This document shows, one piece after another, positions 10,175 through 18,790 of a stretch of 64,000 nucleotides of DNA. A program made the position numbers and the translations under genes. This stretch comes from Cellulomonas sp. S1-8. GTDB lineage: Bacteria > Actinomycetota > Actinomycetes > Actinomycetales > Cellulomonadaceae. The notes beneath the pieces were generated by a model that made no database searches, was not told where the DNA came from, and saw nothing but the letters and a program-made list of their open reading frames with translations. The stretch spans positions 124,001-188,000 of the forward strand of contig NZ_CP110806.1 of assembly GCF_026184235.1 (NCBI RefSeq), read 5' to 3'. Every line of letters begins with the position of its first letter. Position 1 is the stretch's first letter.

Positions 10175-11350
10175 ATGCCCGACCGCCTCTCCCCCCTGCA
10201 CGACGAGCACGTCGCCCTCGGCGCCGCGCTGACGCCGTTCGCGGGGTGGCAGATGCCCCTGCGGTACACCTCCGACCTGGCCGAGCACACGGCCGTCCGC
10301 ACCGCGGCCGGCCTGTTCGACCTGTCGCACATGGGTGAGATCGAGGTCACCGGCCCCGACGCGGCCGCGTTCCTGGACCGCGCGCTGGTCGGCAACCTCA
10401 CGGCGCTGCGGGTGCTCGGCGCGCGGTACACGATGATCGTCGACGAGCACGGCGGGGTCGTCGACGACCTCGTCGTCTACCGCACGGGCGAGCACGTGTA
10501 CCTCGTCGTCGCGAACGCCTCCAACCACGAGGTCGTCCTGGCGGAGCTGCGTGAGCGTGCCGATCGCGCCCGGCTCGACGTCGGGCTCGACGCAGCGGTG
10601 GCCGACCGCTCCGCCGCCACCGCGCTCGTCGCGGTGCAGGGGCCGCACGCGCTCGCGGTCGTCGAGGCGCTGCCCGGCCTGACGGCCGACCCGGACGGGC
10701 CCGCCGACGTGACGCCCGCGACGCTGAAGTACTACGCGTGCCTGCCGCTGCGGTTCGACGGCGCCCCCGTGCTCGTCGCCCGCACGGGGTACACGGGTGA
10801 GGACGGCTTCGAGTTCTTCGTCGACGCCGCGGGGGCGCCGGCGCTGTGGCGTGCGCTGCTCGCCGCGGGTGCCGGCCACGGGCTCGTCCCGGCGGGGCTG
10901 TCCGCGCGCGACTCCCTGCGCCTCGAGGCCGGCATGCCGCTGTACGGCAACGAGCTCGACCGCACCACGACGCCGCACGACGCCGGCCTGGGCCGGGTCG
11001 TCAAGCTCGACAAGGTCGACGCCGACGGGGTGCCGGTGCCGTTCGTCGGCCGCGACGCGCTCGCGGCGCGTGCGCAGTCCGCGTCCGCGCGCGTCCTCGT
11101 CGGTCTGCAGGGTCTCGGGCGGCGTGCGGCCCGGCACGGGTACGACGTCGTCGCGTCGACCCAGCCCGACGCGCCCGTCGTCGGGACCGTGACGTCGGGG
11201 GCTCCCTCGCCGACGCTCGGCTACCCCGTGGCGATGGCGTACGTGACGCCCGAGGTCGGCGCCGAGGGTCAGGAGCTGGCCGTCGACGTCCGCGGGCGCC
11301 GCGAACCCGTGCGCGTCGTGCCCCTTCCCTTCTACCGTCGTCCTCGGTGA
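10175..11350 (+). CDS. gcvT: Aminomethyltransferase, T protein of glycine cleavage
   Basis: The 391-aa product transfers the methylene group from aminomethyl-lipoyl-GcvH to tetrahydrofolate and releases ammonia. It begins [17 protein letters not shown] and carries the family landmarks [33 protein letters not shown] and the closing [13 protein letters not shown] region. ATG 10175 has AGGGAG 6 bases upstream and matches the usual N-terminus. An in-frame ATG at 10112 overlaps the gcvP stop (ATGA) and would add 21 Ala/Pro/Thr-rich residues; coupling from there is possible. It sits second in gcvPTH. Confidence 0.95.
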   Translation: MPDRLSPLHDEHVALGAALTPFAGWQMPLRYTSDLAEHTAVRTAAGLFDLSHMGEIEVTGPDAAAFLDRALVGNLTALRVLGARYTMIVDEHGGVVDDLVVYRTGEHVYLVVANASNHEVVLAELRERADRARLDVGLDAAVADRSAATALVAVQGPHALAVVEALPGLTADPDGPADVTPATLKYYACLPLRFDGAPVLVARTGYTGEDGFEFFVDAAGAPALWRALLAAGAGHGLVPAGLSARDSLRLEAGMPLYGNELDRTTTPHDAGLGRVVKLDKVDADGVPVPFVGRDALAARAQSASARVLVGLQGLGRRAARHGYDVVASTQPDAPVVGTVTSGAPSPTLGYPVAMAYVTPEVGAEGQELAVDVRGRREPVRVVPLPFYRRPR

Positions 11351-11415
11351 CGGTCGCTGCGTCGCAGCACCGCCACCTCGACCTCCCCGTACGACCCGAC
11401 CCGACAGGAGCACCG

Positions 11416-11787
11416 ATGGCTGCCGAGCTGCCGACGACGTTGCAGTACACCGCCGAGCACGAGTGGATCGACGCGGGGTCGCCCGTGACGGTGGGCATCA
11501 CCGCGGTCGCCGCGGACGCACTGGGTGACATCGTGTTCGTCGAGCTGCCCGCTGCGGGCTCCGACGTCGCTGCGGGGGCCGTGATCGGCGAGATCGAGTC
11601 GACCAAGTCCGTCTCCGAGCTGTTCTCCCCCGTGACGGGGACCGTCGTCGAGGTCAACCAGGCAGTCGTCGACGACCCGTCCCTGGTCAACACGGACCCT
11701 TACGGCGAGGGCTGGCTGCTGCGCGTCGACGTGACGTCCACGGGTCCGCTGCTGACGGCCGAGGAGTACGGGGCTGTGAACCCTTGA
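11416..11787 (+). CDS. gcvH: Glycine cleavage system H protein
   Basis: The 123-aa lipoyl carrier shuttles the aminomethyl intermediate between GcvP, GcvT and lipoamide dehydrogenase. The opening LQYTAEHEW and the lipoylation motif [10 protein letters not shown], with the modified lysine at residue 64, are diagnostic, and the length is standard. The start ATG 11416 has ACAGGAG 6 bases upstream. It is the last gene of the gcv operon. The L protein is not encoded nearby, which is usual because it is shared with other complexes. Confidence 0.97.
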   Translation: MAAELPTTLQYTAEHEWIDAGSPVTVGITAVAADALGDIVFVELPAAGSDVAAGAVIGEIESTKSVSELFSPVTGTVVEVNQAVVDDPSLVNTDPYGEGWLLRVDVTSTGPLLTAEEYGAVNP

Positions 11788-12107
11788 GCCGAACGGGTAG
11801 GTGGTGACACCCACGGGGTGAGCCGTTCGGGTGAGAGGTTGGACAACTGTCCATACGTCCGAGTGCTTGCCCCGAACGGGTGACATGGCGCACAGTGCTA
11901 GGAGGACGGCGTTCGCCCCGGGACGTATCAGGGGGCTTCGGGCGTCGTCTTGTCAGGTGCAGCGATCGGCACCGCGGGGGGGAACTCACGGTGATTCAGA
12001 GAAGTCGGCAAAAGTCGCGTCATAGCGACCGGGTACGGCGCTCTCATCCGGTACGCAGCCCACGCGGAGCCGGAGAGTCCGGCCCCGCCGCCCCACCGGA
12101 GGACATC
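11788..12107. other. 320-base gap between gcvH and the LuxR-type gene
   Basis: No gene is supported here. CCGAACGG (11789-11796) and CCGTTCGG (11823-11830) form an 8-bp stem around an inner GTGG/CCAC hairpin, a plausible weak terminator for gcv. GGACAACTGTCC (11841-11852) is a short palindrome that could be an operator. A further CCGAACGGGTGACA copy at about 11872 repeats the first arm. I could not place a convincing promoter. Confidence 0.4.
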
Positions 12108-12344
12108 ATGAGCATGCTGGACACGAGCGTGAACCCGCACACCATGGGGACCCACTCGCTCACCCGTCGCGAGCGGGTCGTGCTGGCCGAGCTGGCCGAG
12201 GACGTGACGCTCGAGGAGATCGCGACCCGGCTGTTCGTCACGCGCAACACCGTGAAGTCCCAGGTGCGCAGCGTCTACCGCAAGATCGGCGTGTCCACCC
12301 GCGCCGAGGCGGTCGCCTGGGCCGAGGCCCACGGGATCCGCTGA
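12108..12344 (+). CDS. Small LuxR-type helix-turn-helix protein (78 aa)
   Basis: The product is almost only a GerE/LuxR DNA-binding domain. LTRRERVVLAELAEDVT is followed by EEIATRLFVTRNTVKSQVRSVYRKIGVSTRAEAV, which has the conserved turn and recognition helix. No receiver or ligand-binding domain is present, so it is a solo regulator that may act with a partner or constitutively. ATG 12108 is set by CCGGAGGA four bases upstream. The reading frame stays open back to 11880 but lacks a better start there. The target is not evident. Confidence 0.85.
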   Translation: MSMLDTSVNPHTMGTHSLTRRERVVLAELAEDVTLEEIATRLFVTRNTVKSQVRSVYRKIGVSTRAEAVAWAEAHGIR

Positions 12345-12488
12345 CCCCACGCCGCCCCGGAGGGGCGGGAGGGATCCCTCCGTGCTGCACCCAGCCCGCA
12401 CGTCCCGTTCGGCCGGTCCTCCCCGGCCGTGCGTGCGACGTGCCCGGCCGCGCCACGATGTCGTGACCCGGCTGTGACACATGGCTGG

Positions 12489-12494
12489 CAGACT
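12489..12494 (+). promoter_or_regulatory. Leaderless -10 box CAGACT for the Nudix gene
   Basis: CAGACT ends exactly 6 bases before ATG 12501 and there is no Shine-Dalgarno. The same -10/N6/start spacing recurs at several genes in this window, so transcription probably starts at the A of the start codon. Confidence 0.45.
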
Positions 12495-12500
12495 CGTCGC

Positions 12501-12956
12501 ATGACCCCTGTGCTCGTCGTGGCCGCTGCCGTGGTCGACGACCTCGACGACCCTCGCCTGCTGCTCGCGGCCCGCCGCGCCTACCCGGCGAGCCTGGCCG
12601 GCCGCTGGGAGTTCCCCGGCGGCAAGGTCGAGGAAGGCGAGACACCCGAGGCTGCGCTGCACCGCGAGATCCGCGAGGAGCTCGGCGTCCGTGTGGGCCT
12701 CGGCGTGGAGCTGCTCGGTCCGGACGACGGTGTCTGGCGGATCTCCGAGCAGTACGTCCTGCGGCTGTGGTTCGCCGAGGTGCTCGACGGCGAGCCCGAG
12801 CCCCTCGACGAGCACGACGAGCTGCGGTGGCTGCCCGACGGCCAGTGGTTCGACGTGCCCTGGCTCGACGCCGACGTGCGGGTCGTCGAGGGCATCACGC
12901 AGTTCGTCGCGTCCTTCCCCTCGAGCGGCCGCAGCGCGATCGGCCGCACCGCCTGA
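12501..12956 (+). CDS. MutT-like Nudix hydrolase
   Basis: The 151-aa product carries a complete Nudix box at residues 41-63 (GKVEEGETPEAALHREIREE continuing LGV), the metal-binding and catalytic signature of pyrophosphohydrolases. WEFPGGKVE just before it and the LRWLPDGQ tail match 8-oxo-dGTP diphosphatases of the MutT branch, which remove oxidised nucleotides. Other nucleotide substrates cannot be excluded. The gene stands alone, seems to be transcribed leaderless from CAGACT, and precedes the Hsp20 gene on the same strand. Confidence 0.85.
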   Translation: MTPVLVVAAAVVDDLDDPRLLLAARRAYPASLAGRWEFPGGKVEEGETPEAALHREIREELGVRVGLGVELLGPDDGVWRISEQYVLRLWFAEVLDGEPEPLDEHDELRWLPDGQWFDVPWLDADVRVVEGITQFVASFPSSGRSAIGRTA

Positions 12957-13025
12957 GCGCTGCACGGCCCGTCAGCGGCCCGTGCGCGACCCGTTCGCCT
13001 GCAGCGAACGAGGCCGCGCGACCAC

Positions 13026-13052
13026 TTGGCACTCCCCGAGGGAGAGTGCTAA
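13026..13052 (+). promoter_or_regulatory. CIRCE element (HrcA operator)
   Basis: TTGGCACTC-N9-GAGTGCTAA matches the CIRCE consensus TTAGCACTC-N9-GAGTGCTAA with one change in the left arm. It sits 88 bases before the Hsp20 start. HrcA binding here should repress the gene until heat stress. Confidence 0.88.
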
Positions 13053-13140
13053 TTCTTGACGTGTAGCCACCCGGCGGAGGCTCCCGCCGGGGTACCACGG
13101 GACCCGGGAGGTCCGGGCCCGACGTCGAGGAGGTGAGGGC

Positions 13141-13578
13141 ATGGCTACCCGTTTCGACCCGTTCCAGGAGATGGACCGCGTGCTCGCGCAGGTCCTGGCG
13201 TCGGACCGCGCCGCGGCCACCATGCCGCTGGACCTGTACCGCGACGGCGACCACTACGTCCTGCACGTCGACCTGCCGGGCGCGGACCCGGGCACGATCG
13301 ACGTCGGCGTGGACGACCGCACCCTGACGATCCGCGCCGAGCGCACCGCCCGCACGGACCACGACGTGCAGTGGCTCGCCAAGGAGCGCCCCGTCGGCAC
13401 CTACGCCCGGCAGCTGACCGTCGGCCGCGGCCTGGCGCTCGACAGGATCAGCGCGACCTACGCCGACGGCGTGCTGACGCTGACTGTCCCGGTGGCCGAG
13501 GAGGCCAAGCCGCGCCGCATCGAGGTCCAGCACGGCGCCTCGCCGACGTCCATCGCGGCGTCCGCCACCGCCGGCTGA
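13141..13578 (+). CDS. Hsp20 / alpha-crystallin family small heat-shock protein
   Basis: The 145-aa ATP-independent chaperone holds unfolding proteins in solution. It starts MATRFDPFQEMDRV. The alpha-crystallin domain runs from about residue 30 (DLYRDGDHYVLHVDLPG) to ISATYADGVLTLTVPV near 115, where ADGVLTLTVPV is the family's conserved beta-strand 9 signature. A short Ala/Ser-rich tail follows. A very strong ribosome site (GAGGAGGTGAG) precedes ATG 13141, and a CIRCE operator lies upstream, so it is heat-induced through HrcA. Confidence 0.93.
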   Translation: MATRFDPFQEMDRVLAQVLASDRAAATMPLDLYRDGDHYVLHVDLPGADPGTIDVGVDDRTLTIRAERTARTDHDVQWLAKERPVGTYARQLTVGRGLALDRISATYADGVLTLTVPVAEEAKPRRIEVQHGASPTSIAASATAG

Positions 13579-13590
13579 CCACCACCCCGG

Positions 13591-13834
13591 GCTGGATTGC
13601 TCTCTCACCCCCCCAGCGGGGTGCGCCCGACCCCCCACGGCCGTGAGAGAGCAATCCAGTTCTGCGCCCCACCCCCTCCACCCCGGTGAGAGAGCAATTC
13701 AGATCGTCCCGCGCCGACCCCGACAGCCCGTGAGAGAGCAATCCAGCCCGTCCCGCACCGACCCCAACAGCCCGTGAGAGAGCAATCCAGCCCGTCCCGC
13801 GCCGACCCCAACAGCCCGTGAGAGAGCAATCCAG
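13591..13834. repeat. Family A repeat array with 44-bp period
   Basis: GTGAGAGAGCAATCCAG occurs at 13643, 13686 (one T change), 13730, 13774 and 13818, so the period is 43-44 bases. The intervening 27 bases (around GTCCCGCGCCGACCCCAACA) are also conserved. An inverted copy at 13592-13608 pairs perfectly over 17 bp with the first forward copy. It fills the gap between the convergent Hsp20 and C-S lyase genes and may act as a bidirectional terminator. The constant spacers rule out CRISPR. Confidence 0.88.
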
Positions 13835-13857
13835 ATCGTCGCTCGCGGCGGGTCGCG

Positions 13858-15012
13858 TCAGGACCGGGCGGCGAGGGTCGTCGTGAGGCGGGCGAGGGCG
13901 TCGGTGAGGATCTCGCGCGACGTCGCCAGATTGAGCCGGACGTGCCCGTCGCCGCCGGCGCCGAAGGTCGGGCCCGAGTTGACGGCGAGCCGTCCCTGGT
14001 GGAGCAGGATGCGCGCCGGGTCGGTGCCCGCCGCGGCGACGGCCGGGGTCTCGCGGACGTCGAGCCACGCGAAGTACGTCGCCGCGGGCCGGGTCCAGCG
14101 CGCCGACGGGAGCTGCTCGGCGAGGGTCGCGGCAGCGAGGTCGCCGTTGCTGCGGATGGCCCCGCGCACGTCGTCGAGCCAGGCGTCCCCGTGCTGGTAG
14201 GCGGCCTGGTGCGCGATCGACGCGACGTGGCTGACGCCGTGACCCACGATCTCGGGCAGGCGGGCCAGGTCGTCGGCCGCCGGGCCCGGCACGGCCAGCG
14301 CGGCCTTGAGCCCGGCGAGGTTGAACGCCTTCGAGGCCGAGTGCAGCGCGATGGCATCGGGGATGACCGTCGTCGTGGGGACGAACGGCTCGTCGCCGAC
14401 GGTGAGCGGTGCGTGGATCTCGTCGGCGACGACGCGCACGCCGTGTCGCGTCGCGAGCTCGCCGACCGCCCGCAGCTCGTCCCGGGTGTGCAGGGTGCCC
14501 GTCGGGTTGTGCGGGTGGCACAGCAGGTAGACGGACGCGTCCGCGAACGCCCGGTCGAGGGCGTCGAGGTCGAGCCGCCCCTCCGTCGTCAGGGGGGCGG
14601 TGACGACCTGCCGCCCCGCGTGCTCGACGAACGCCCGGAACGGCGGGTACACCGGCGGGTTGATGACGACGCGGTCGCCCGGCGACGACAGCACGCCCAG
14701 CACCTCGACGATCCCGAGCATGACGTCGGGGAGCATCCGGGTGCGGTCCACGGGCACGTCCCAGCCGTGCTGCCGAGCGGCGAACCCGGCGAAGGCCTCG
14801 GCGTAAGCCGTGCCGAGGCGGCTCGTCGGGCCGGCCTCGTACCCGGTGTCGCCGGCGAGCATCGCCCCCGTGACGGCGGTGACGACCGCGTCGAGCGGCG
14901 CGGCGTCCATCTCCGCGACGAACGCGGGGAGCACGTCGTCGGGGTACGTGTGCCACTTCAGCGAGGTGCGCCGACGCATCTCGGCGACGGTCACGTCGAA
15001 GGGAGATCCCAT
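13858..15012 (-). CDS. MalY/PatB-type PLP-dependent C-S lyase (aminotransferase fold)
   Basis: The 384-aa fold-type I PLP enzyme probably cleaves cystathionine or cysteine conjugates to pyruvate, ammonia and a thiol. The N-terminus (LKWHTYPDDVLPAFVAEMD) is typical of the MalY/PatB branch. CHPHNPTGTL and ADEIHAPL provide cofactor contacts, and SASKAFNLAGLK holds the PLP lysine. The C-terminal RLNLATSREIL arginine fits the family. A TACCCT box seven bases upstream of ATG 15012 suggests a leaderless transcript. Its position beside metFE suggests a role in sulfur amino acid metabolism; true aminotransferase activity is less likely. Confidence 0.85.
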   Translation of the reverse strand: MGSPFDVTVAEMRRRTSLKWHTYPDDVLPAFVAEMDAAPLDAVVTAVTGAMLAGDTGYEAGPTSRLGTAYAEAFAGFAARQHGWDVPVDRTRMLPDVMLGIVEVLGVLSSPGDRVVINPPVYPPFRAFVEHAGRQVVTAPLTTEGRLDLDALDRAFADASVYLLCHPHNPTGTLHTRDELRAVGELATRHGVRVVADEIHAPLTVGDEPFVPTTTVIPDAIALHSASKAFNLAGLKAALAVPGPAADDLARLPEIVGHGVSHVASIAHQAAYQHGDAWLDDVRGAIRSNGDLAAATLAEQLPSARWTRPAATYFAWLDVRETPAVAAAGTDPARILLHQGRLAVNSGPTFGAGGDGHVRLNLATSREILTDALARLTTTLAARS

Positions 15013-15019
15013 GCACCGC

Positions 15020-15025
15020 AGGGTA
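15020..15025 (-). promoter_or_regulatory. Leaderless -10 box TACCCT for the C-S lyase gene
   Basis: On the minus strand TACCCT lies seven bases before ATG 15012 and no Shine-Dalgarno is present, matching the leaderless pattern seen elsewhere in the window. Confidence 0.4.
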
Positions 15026-15040
15026 GGCGAGCCCGCTCGG

Positions 15041-15146
15041 GGCTGGAACGACCTCTCGCGCCCGGGGGTGGGTGGGGGTGGGGCTGGATCGACCTCTCGC
15101 GCCCCTGGTGGGGTGGCCCCTCTGGGGTGAGAGGTCGATCCAGCCC
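15041..15146. terminator. Family A palindrome downstream of metE
   Basis: The arms GGGCTGGATCGACCTCTC (15081-15098) and its complement (15129-15146) are perfect over 18 bp. A further degenerate copy, GGCTGGAACGACCTCTCGCG, lies at 15041-15060. The hairpin starts 9 bases after the metE stop on the minus strand, the right place for a terminator, and belongs to the same repeat family as the array at 13591. Confidence 0.7.
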
Positions 15147-15154
15147 TTCCTGCG

Positions 15155-17506
15155 TCAGAGCGTGGCGCGGACCGTGCGGGTCGCGGCGACCAGGTGCTCG
15201 AGGGAGGGGTCGACCTCCTCGTAGCGGCGGGTCTTGAGGCCGCAGTCCGGGTTGACCCAGAGCTGGTCGACGTCGATGGTGCGGACCGCCTCGGCCAGCA
15301 GCTCGGTGACCTCGGCCTGCGACGGGACGCGCGGCGAGTGGATGTCGTAGACGCCCGGGCCGACGGCCCGCGGGTAACCGGCCGCGGCGATGTCGCCGAG
15401 GATCTCCATCTTCGAGCGGGCCGCCTCGATGCTGGTCACGTCGGCGTCGAGGCCGTCGATCGCCTCCATGATCTCGCCGAACTCCGAGTAGCACAGGTGC
15501 GTGTGGATCTGCGTGTCCGCACGCACGCCGGCCGTCGACAGGCGGAAGGAGCGCACCGACCAGTCGAGGTACGCGGCGTGGTCCTTCTCGCGCAGCGGCA
15601 GCAGCTCGCGGATCGCGGGCTCGTCGACCTGGACGATGGCGATGCCCGCGGCCTCGAGGTCGGCGATCTCGTCGCGCAGCGCGAGGGCCACCTGATTCGC
15701 GGTGTCGCCGAGCGGCTGGTCGTCGCGCACGAACGACCACGCGAGGATCGTCACCGGGCCCGTGAGCATGCCCTTCATCAGCTTCTGCGTGAGCGACTGG
15801 GCGTACTGCGCCCAGGCGACCGTGATGGGCGCGGGCCGCGACACGTCGCCCCACAGGATCGACGGGCGCGTGCAGCGCGAGCCGTACGACTGCACCCAGC
15901 CGTTCTGCGTGACCGCGAACCCGTCGAGGTTCTCGGCGAAGTACTGGACCATGTCGTTACGCTCGGGCTCGCCGTGCACCAGGACGTCGAGGCCGATCCG
16001 CTCCTGCAGCTCGACGACGCGGCGGATCTCCGCCTTCATCTCGTCCTCGTACTGCTCCGCCGTGAGCTCGCCCTTGCCGAAGGCGGCGCGCGCCTTGCGG
16101 ATCTCCGGGGTCTGCGGGAACGACCCGATGGTCGTCGTCGGCAGCGCGGGGAGGTTCAGGCGTGCGGCCTGGGCCGCCTTGCGCTCGGCGAAGGGGCCGC
16201 GACGGAACTGCTCGTCCGTCAGCGCGGCCGCGCGCTCGCGGACCTCGGGGCGCACGACGCCCGGCGCGGTGGCGCGGCTGCGCACGGCGTCCGACGCCGC
16301 GAGCAGCTGGGAGTGGATCGCCTCGCGGCCCTCGGTCAGGCCCTCGGCGAGGGTCGCGACCTCGCGGACCTTCTCGTCGGCGAACGCGAGCCACTGCACC
16401 AGGGTGCGGTCGAGCGCGGGCTCGTCGTCGAGGGTGTGCGGGACGTGGAACAGCGACGTCGACGTGCCCACGGTGACGGCCGCGGCGCCGAGCGTCTCGA
16501 GCTGCTCGAGGACCGCGAGCTTCGCGTCGAGGTCCGCGCGCCAGATGTTGTGGCCGTCGATCACGCCGCCGACGACCGTCTTGTTCGCCAGGCCCGGGAC
16601 GGAGACCGTCGGGGCGTCGCCGCGGACCAGGTCGAGCGCGAGGCCCTCGACGTCGGTGGCCGCGAGGGCCGGCAGGGCGGCACCCAGGTCGCCGTACGGC
16701 GCAGCGAGCAGGATCGCGGGCCGCTGCGGGCGCGCGAGCTCGGTGGCCAGGACGCGGTAGGCGCGCGTCGCGGCGTCGGCCAGGACCTCGGCCGAGACTC
16801 CGACGGAGTCGGAGACGAGCGCCGGCTCGTCGATCTGCACCCAGGTGGCACCGGCCGCCGCGAGCTCGGTGAGCAGGCGCGCGTACACGGGGAGGATGTC
16901 GTCGAGGCGGTCGATCGGCGAGAAGCCGGGCGGGGAGTCCTCGGTCGCCTTGGCGAGCGCGAGGTACGTCACGGGGCCGACGACGACGGGCCGCGTGAGG
17001 ACGCCGTCGGCGAGGGCCTCGGTGAACTCGGCGACGGGACGGTCCGACGCGTAGCGGAACTGCGTGTCCGGGCCGATCTCGGGGACGAGGTAGTGGTAGT
17101 TCGTGTCGAACCACTTGGTCATCTCGAGCGGCAGGTCGTCGCCGCGGCCGCGCGCGACCGTCGAGTAGCCGGCCAGGTCGAGGCGGCCGTCCGCGTCCTG
17201 CAGGTCCGCGAACCGGGCCGGGACGGCGCCGACGAGCGCGGTCGCGTCGAGCACCTGGTCGTAGAACGAGAACGCGCTGGGGATGGCGGGCGCGTCGGTG
17301 GGCAGGCCGAGCTCGGCCAGGCGCGTGCGGGTGCGGCGGCGCAGGTCGGCGGCGACGGCCTCGACCTCGTCGGCCGAGGTGCGGCCGGCCCAGAACGACT
17401 CGAGGGCCTTCTTGAGCTCGCGGCGCGGGCCGATGCGGGGGTAGCCGAGGACGGAACCGGCGGGGAAGGCCGGGGTCGCCGGCACGGCGGGCGTGGAGTC
17501 GGTCAT
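15155..17506 (-). CDS. metE: Cobalamin-independent methionine synthase
   Basis: The 783-aa product transfers the methyl group of 5-methyltetrahydropteroyl-triglutamate to homocysteine. The length is standard. The N-terminal half begins VLGYPRIGPRRELKKALE. The C-terminal catalytic half has TTTIGSFPQTPEIRKAR, VHGEPERNDMVQYF and HTHLCYSEF (zinc His and Cys), and ends with NPDCGLKTRRYEEV, which supplies the last zinc Cys. ATG 17506 overlaps the metF stop (ATGA), so the two are coupled. The whole unit lies behind a SAM-I riboswitch, so methionine surplus should shut it down. Confidence 0.97.
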   Translation of the reverse strand: MTDSTPAVPATPAFPAGSVLGYPRIGPRRELKKALESFWAGRTSADEVEAVAADLRRRTRTRLAELGLPTDAPAIPSAFSFYDQVLDATALVGAVPARFADLQDADGRLDLAGYSTVARGRGDDLPLEMTKWFDTNYHYLVPEIGPDTQFRYASDRPVAEFTEALADGVLTRPVVVGPVTYLALAKATEDSPPGFSPIDRLDDILPVYARLLTELAAAGATWVQIDEPALVSDSVGVSAEVLADAATRAYRVLATELARPQRPAILLAAPYGDLGAALPALAATDVEGLALDLVRGDAPTVSVPGLANKTVVGGVIDGHNIWRADLDAKLAVLEQLETLGAAAVTVGTSTSLFHVPHTLDDEPALDRTLVQWLAFADEKVREVATLAEGLTEGREAIHSQLLAASDAVRSRATAPGVVRPEVRERAAALTDEQFRRGPFAERKAAQAARLNLPALPTTTIGSFPQTPEIRKARAAFGKGELTAEQYEDEMKAEIRRVVELQERIGLDVLVHGEPERNDMVQYFAENLDGFAVTQNGWVQSYGSRCTRPSILWGDVSRPAPITVAWAQYAQSLTQKLMKGMLTGPVTILAWSFVRDDQPLGDTANQVALALRDEIADLEAAGIAIVQVDEPAIRELLPLREKDHAAYLDWSVRSFRLSTAGVRADTQIHTHLCYSEFGEIMEAIDGLDADVTSIEAARSKMEILGDIAAAGYPRAVGPGVYDIHSPRVPSQAEVTELLAEAVRTIDVDQLWVNPDCGLKTRRYEEVDPSLEHLVAATRTVRATL

Positions 17507-18609
17507 GACAGGTTTCCTCGCGGGGTCGTCGTGGTCGCGTCGGCGGGGCTGCCGTCGGGCGCGGTGAGGTCGTGGGCGGCGGCCGGGGAGGTCAGGGCCG
17601 CGGGGTTCGGGGTGACGGCGCTGCGGCGGCCACCGATGAGATCGGCGCCGTCGAGCAGGTCGAGCGCCGCCTCGTGCGTGTTGAACGTGTAGACGTGGAC
17701 GCCGGGGGCGCCGCCGTCGAGCACGCCGTTGACCAGGTCGACCCCGGCCTGCGTGCCCCGGCGGTGCCGCTCGGCGACGTCGTCGGTCGAGCCCAGCAGG
17801 TCGAGCAGCCGACGCGGGACGGGCACACCCGTCAGCTCCTGCACGCGCAGCAGCCGTGCCGGGTCGGTCGTCGGGATGATGCCCGGGACGATCGGGATGG
17901 TGACGCCCGCGGTGCGCGCCTCGGCGACGAGGCCCAGGTACGCCTCGGCCTCGAAGAAGACCTGCGAGATCGCGAAGTCGGCGCCCGCCTCCTGCTTGGC
18001 GAGGAGCGACTGCACGTCCTGCGCGCGGGTACCGCCGGTCGCGTGGTTGCCGCGCGGGAACGCCGCGACGGCGACCGACAACGGCCGCACCCGCGCACGG
18101 ACGGCCTGCGCGGGGCTGCGCCCGCACCGGCCGCGCTCGATGTCGCGCAGCAGGTCGACGAGCTCGGCTGCGGTCTGCACGCCGTCGGGGTGCGGGCTCC
18201 AGTCGGCCTCGCCCGCGGGCGGGTCCCCGCGCAGCGCCAGGAACGAGCGCACGCCCTCGTCGAGGAACTCCTCGACGATCGTCGAGACCTCCTCGCGCGA
18301 CGTCCCGACGCAGGTCAGGTGCGCGATCGGGTTCAGCGACGTCTCGCGCAGCAGCCGACGGACCAGGGCCCGCGTGGTCTGCCGCGTCTTGCCCGACGCG
18401 CCGTACGTCACCGACACGAAGTCGGGCTCGACGGCCTCGAGCTCACGCACCGTCGCCCACAGGCGCGGCGCAGCGTCGGGGTTGCGGGGCGGGAACAGCT
18501 CGAACGAGACGGTCGGCCGGTCGAGGGCGCCCGCCTGCTCCGCACGTCGTCGCGCGGCGCGCGAGGGGGTGACGGCGGGTGCGGTCGGGGCGTCGGCCAC
18601 GACGCTCAT
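17503..18609 (-). CDS. metF: Methylenetetrahydrofolate reductase
   Basis: The 368-aa flavoenzyme makes 5-methyl-THF, the methyl donor for MetE, which is encoded next. FELFPPRNPDA near residue 35 holds the catalytic glutamate, DFVSVTYGASG and HLTCVGTSREE are core family motifs, and FFEAEAY marks the folate site. The N-terminal 30 residues and the C-terminal 40 are Ala/Thr/Pro-rich extensions. ATG 18609 is chosen because a short leader ORF ends in an ATGA overlap with it; there is no strong Shine-Dalgarno of its own. GTG 18657 is a weaker alternative. Confidence 0.95.
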   Translation of the reverse strand: MSVVADAPTAPAVTPSRAARRRAEQAGALDRPTVSFELFPPRNPDAAPRLWATVRELEAVEPDFVSVTYGASGKTRQTTRALVRRLLRETSLNPIAHLTCVGTSREEVSTIVEEFLDEGVRSFLALRGDPPAGEADWSPHPDGVQTAAELVDLLRDIERGRCGRSPAQAVRARVRPLSVAVAAFPRGNHATGGTRAQDVQSLLAKQEAGADFAISQVFFEAEAYLGLVAEARTAGVTIPIVPGIIPTTDPARLLRVQELTGVPVPRRLLDLLGSTDDVAERHRRGTQAGVDLVNGVLDGGAPGVHVYTFNTHEAALDLLDGADLIGGRRSAVTPNPAALTSPAAAHDLTAPDGSPADATTTTPRGNLS

Positions 18610-18689
18610 CGGACGCGACCCGCGGGGCACGCGGGTGCGGTGCGGCGAGGGCCGCACGAGGGGTCGGTGGCAGGAAGGCGCACGCTCAT
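18606..18689 (-). CDS. Leader ORF coupling the SAM riboswitch to metF
   Basis: This 27-codon frame starts ATG AGC GTG CGC at 18689, with GGAG five bases upstream. It ends in a TGA that overlaps the metF ATG (ATGA). That GGAG is immediately beside the 3' strand of the riboswitch P1 helix (GATGG). SAM binding could therefore hide the leader's ribosome site and, through coupling, silence metF. The peptide (MSVRLPATDPSCGP start, Pro/Arg/Cys-rich) has no methionine run, so it is not a classical attenuator peptide. Translation is inferred. Confidence 0.5.
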   Translation of the reverse strand: MSVRLPATDPSCGPRRTAPACPAGRVR

Positions 18690-18693
18690 CGTC

Positions 18694-18790
18694 ACTCCAT
18701 CGTTCCTGGCGGAAGCACCCACACCCTCACGCGGAGGGGGGTTGCTGCGGCGTCGTCGAGCCAGGTCTCTCAGCCGCTCTGGATGGTCGC
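18694..18790 (-). promoter_or_regulatory. SAM-I (S-box) riboswitch upstream of metFE
   Basis: On the minus strand the leader reads CCATCCAGAGCGGCTGAGAG, then ACCTGGCTCGACGACGCC, then GCAGCAACC. After a GC-rich hairpin (CCCTCCGCGTGAGGG) come GGTGCTTCCGCCAGGAACGA and TGG. These are the S-box landmarks: AGAG, the K-turn side GGCTGAGAGACCTGGC, GCAACC, GGTGC and a P1 helix CCATC/GATGG. No strong terminator follows, so control is probably translational. Confidence 0.85.

Noticed and set aside
13591..13834. A CRISPR-like regular repeat array
   Set aside because: The 27-base intervals are almost identical to each other, so they are part of a 44-base tandem repeat and not unique spacers; no cas genes are near.
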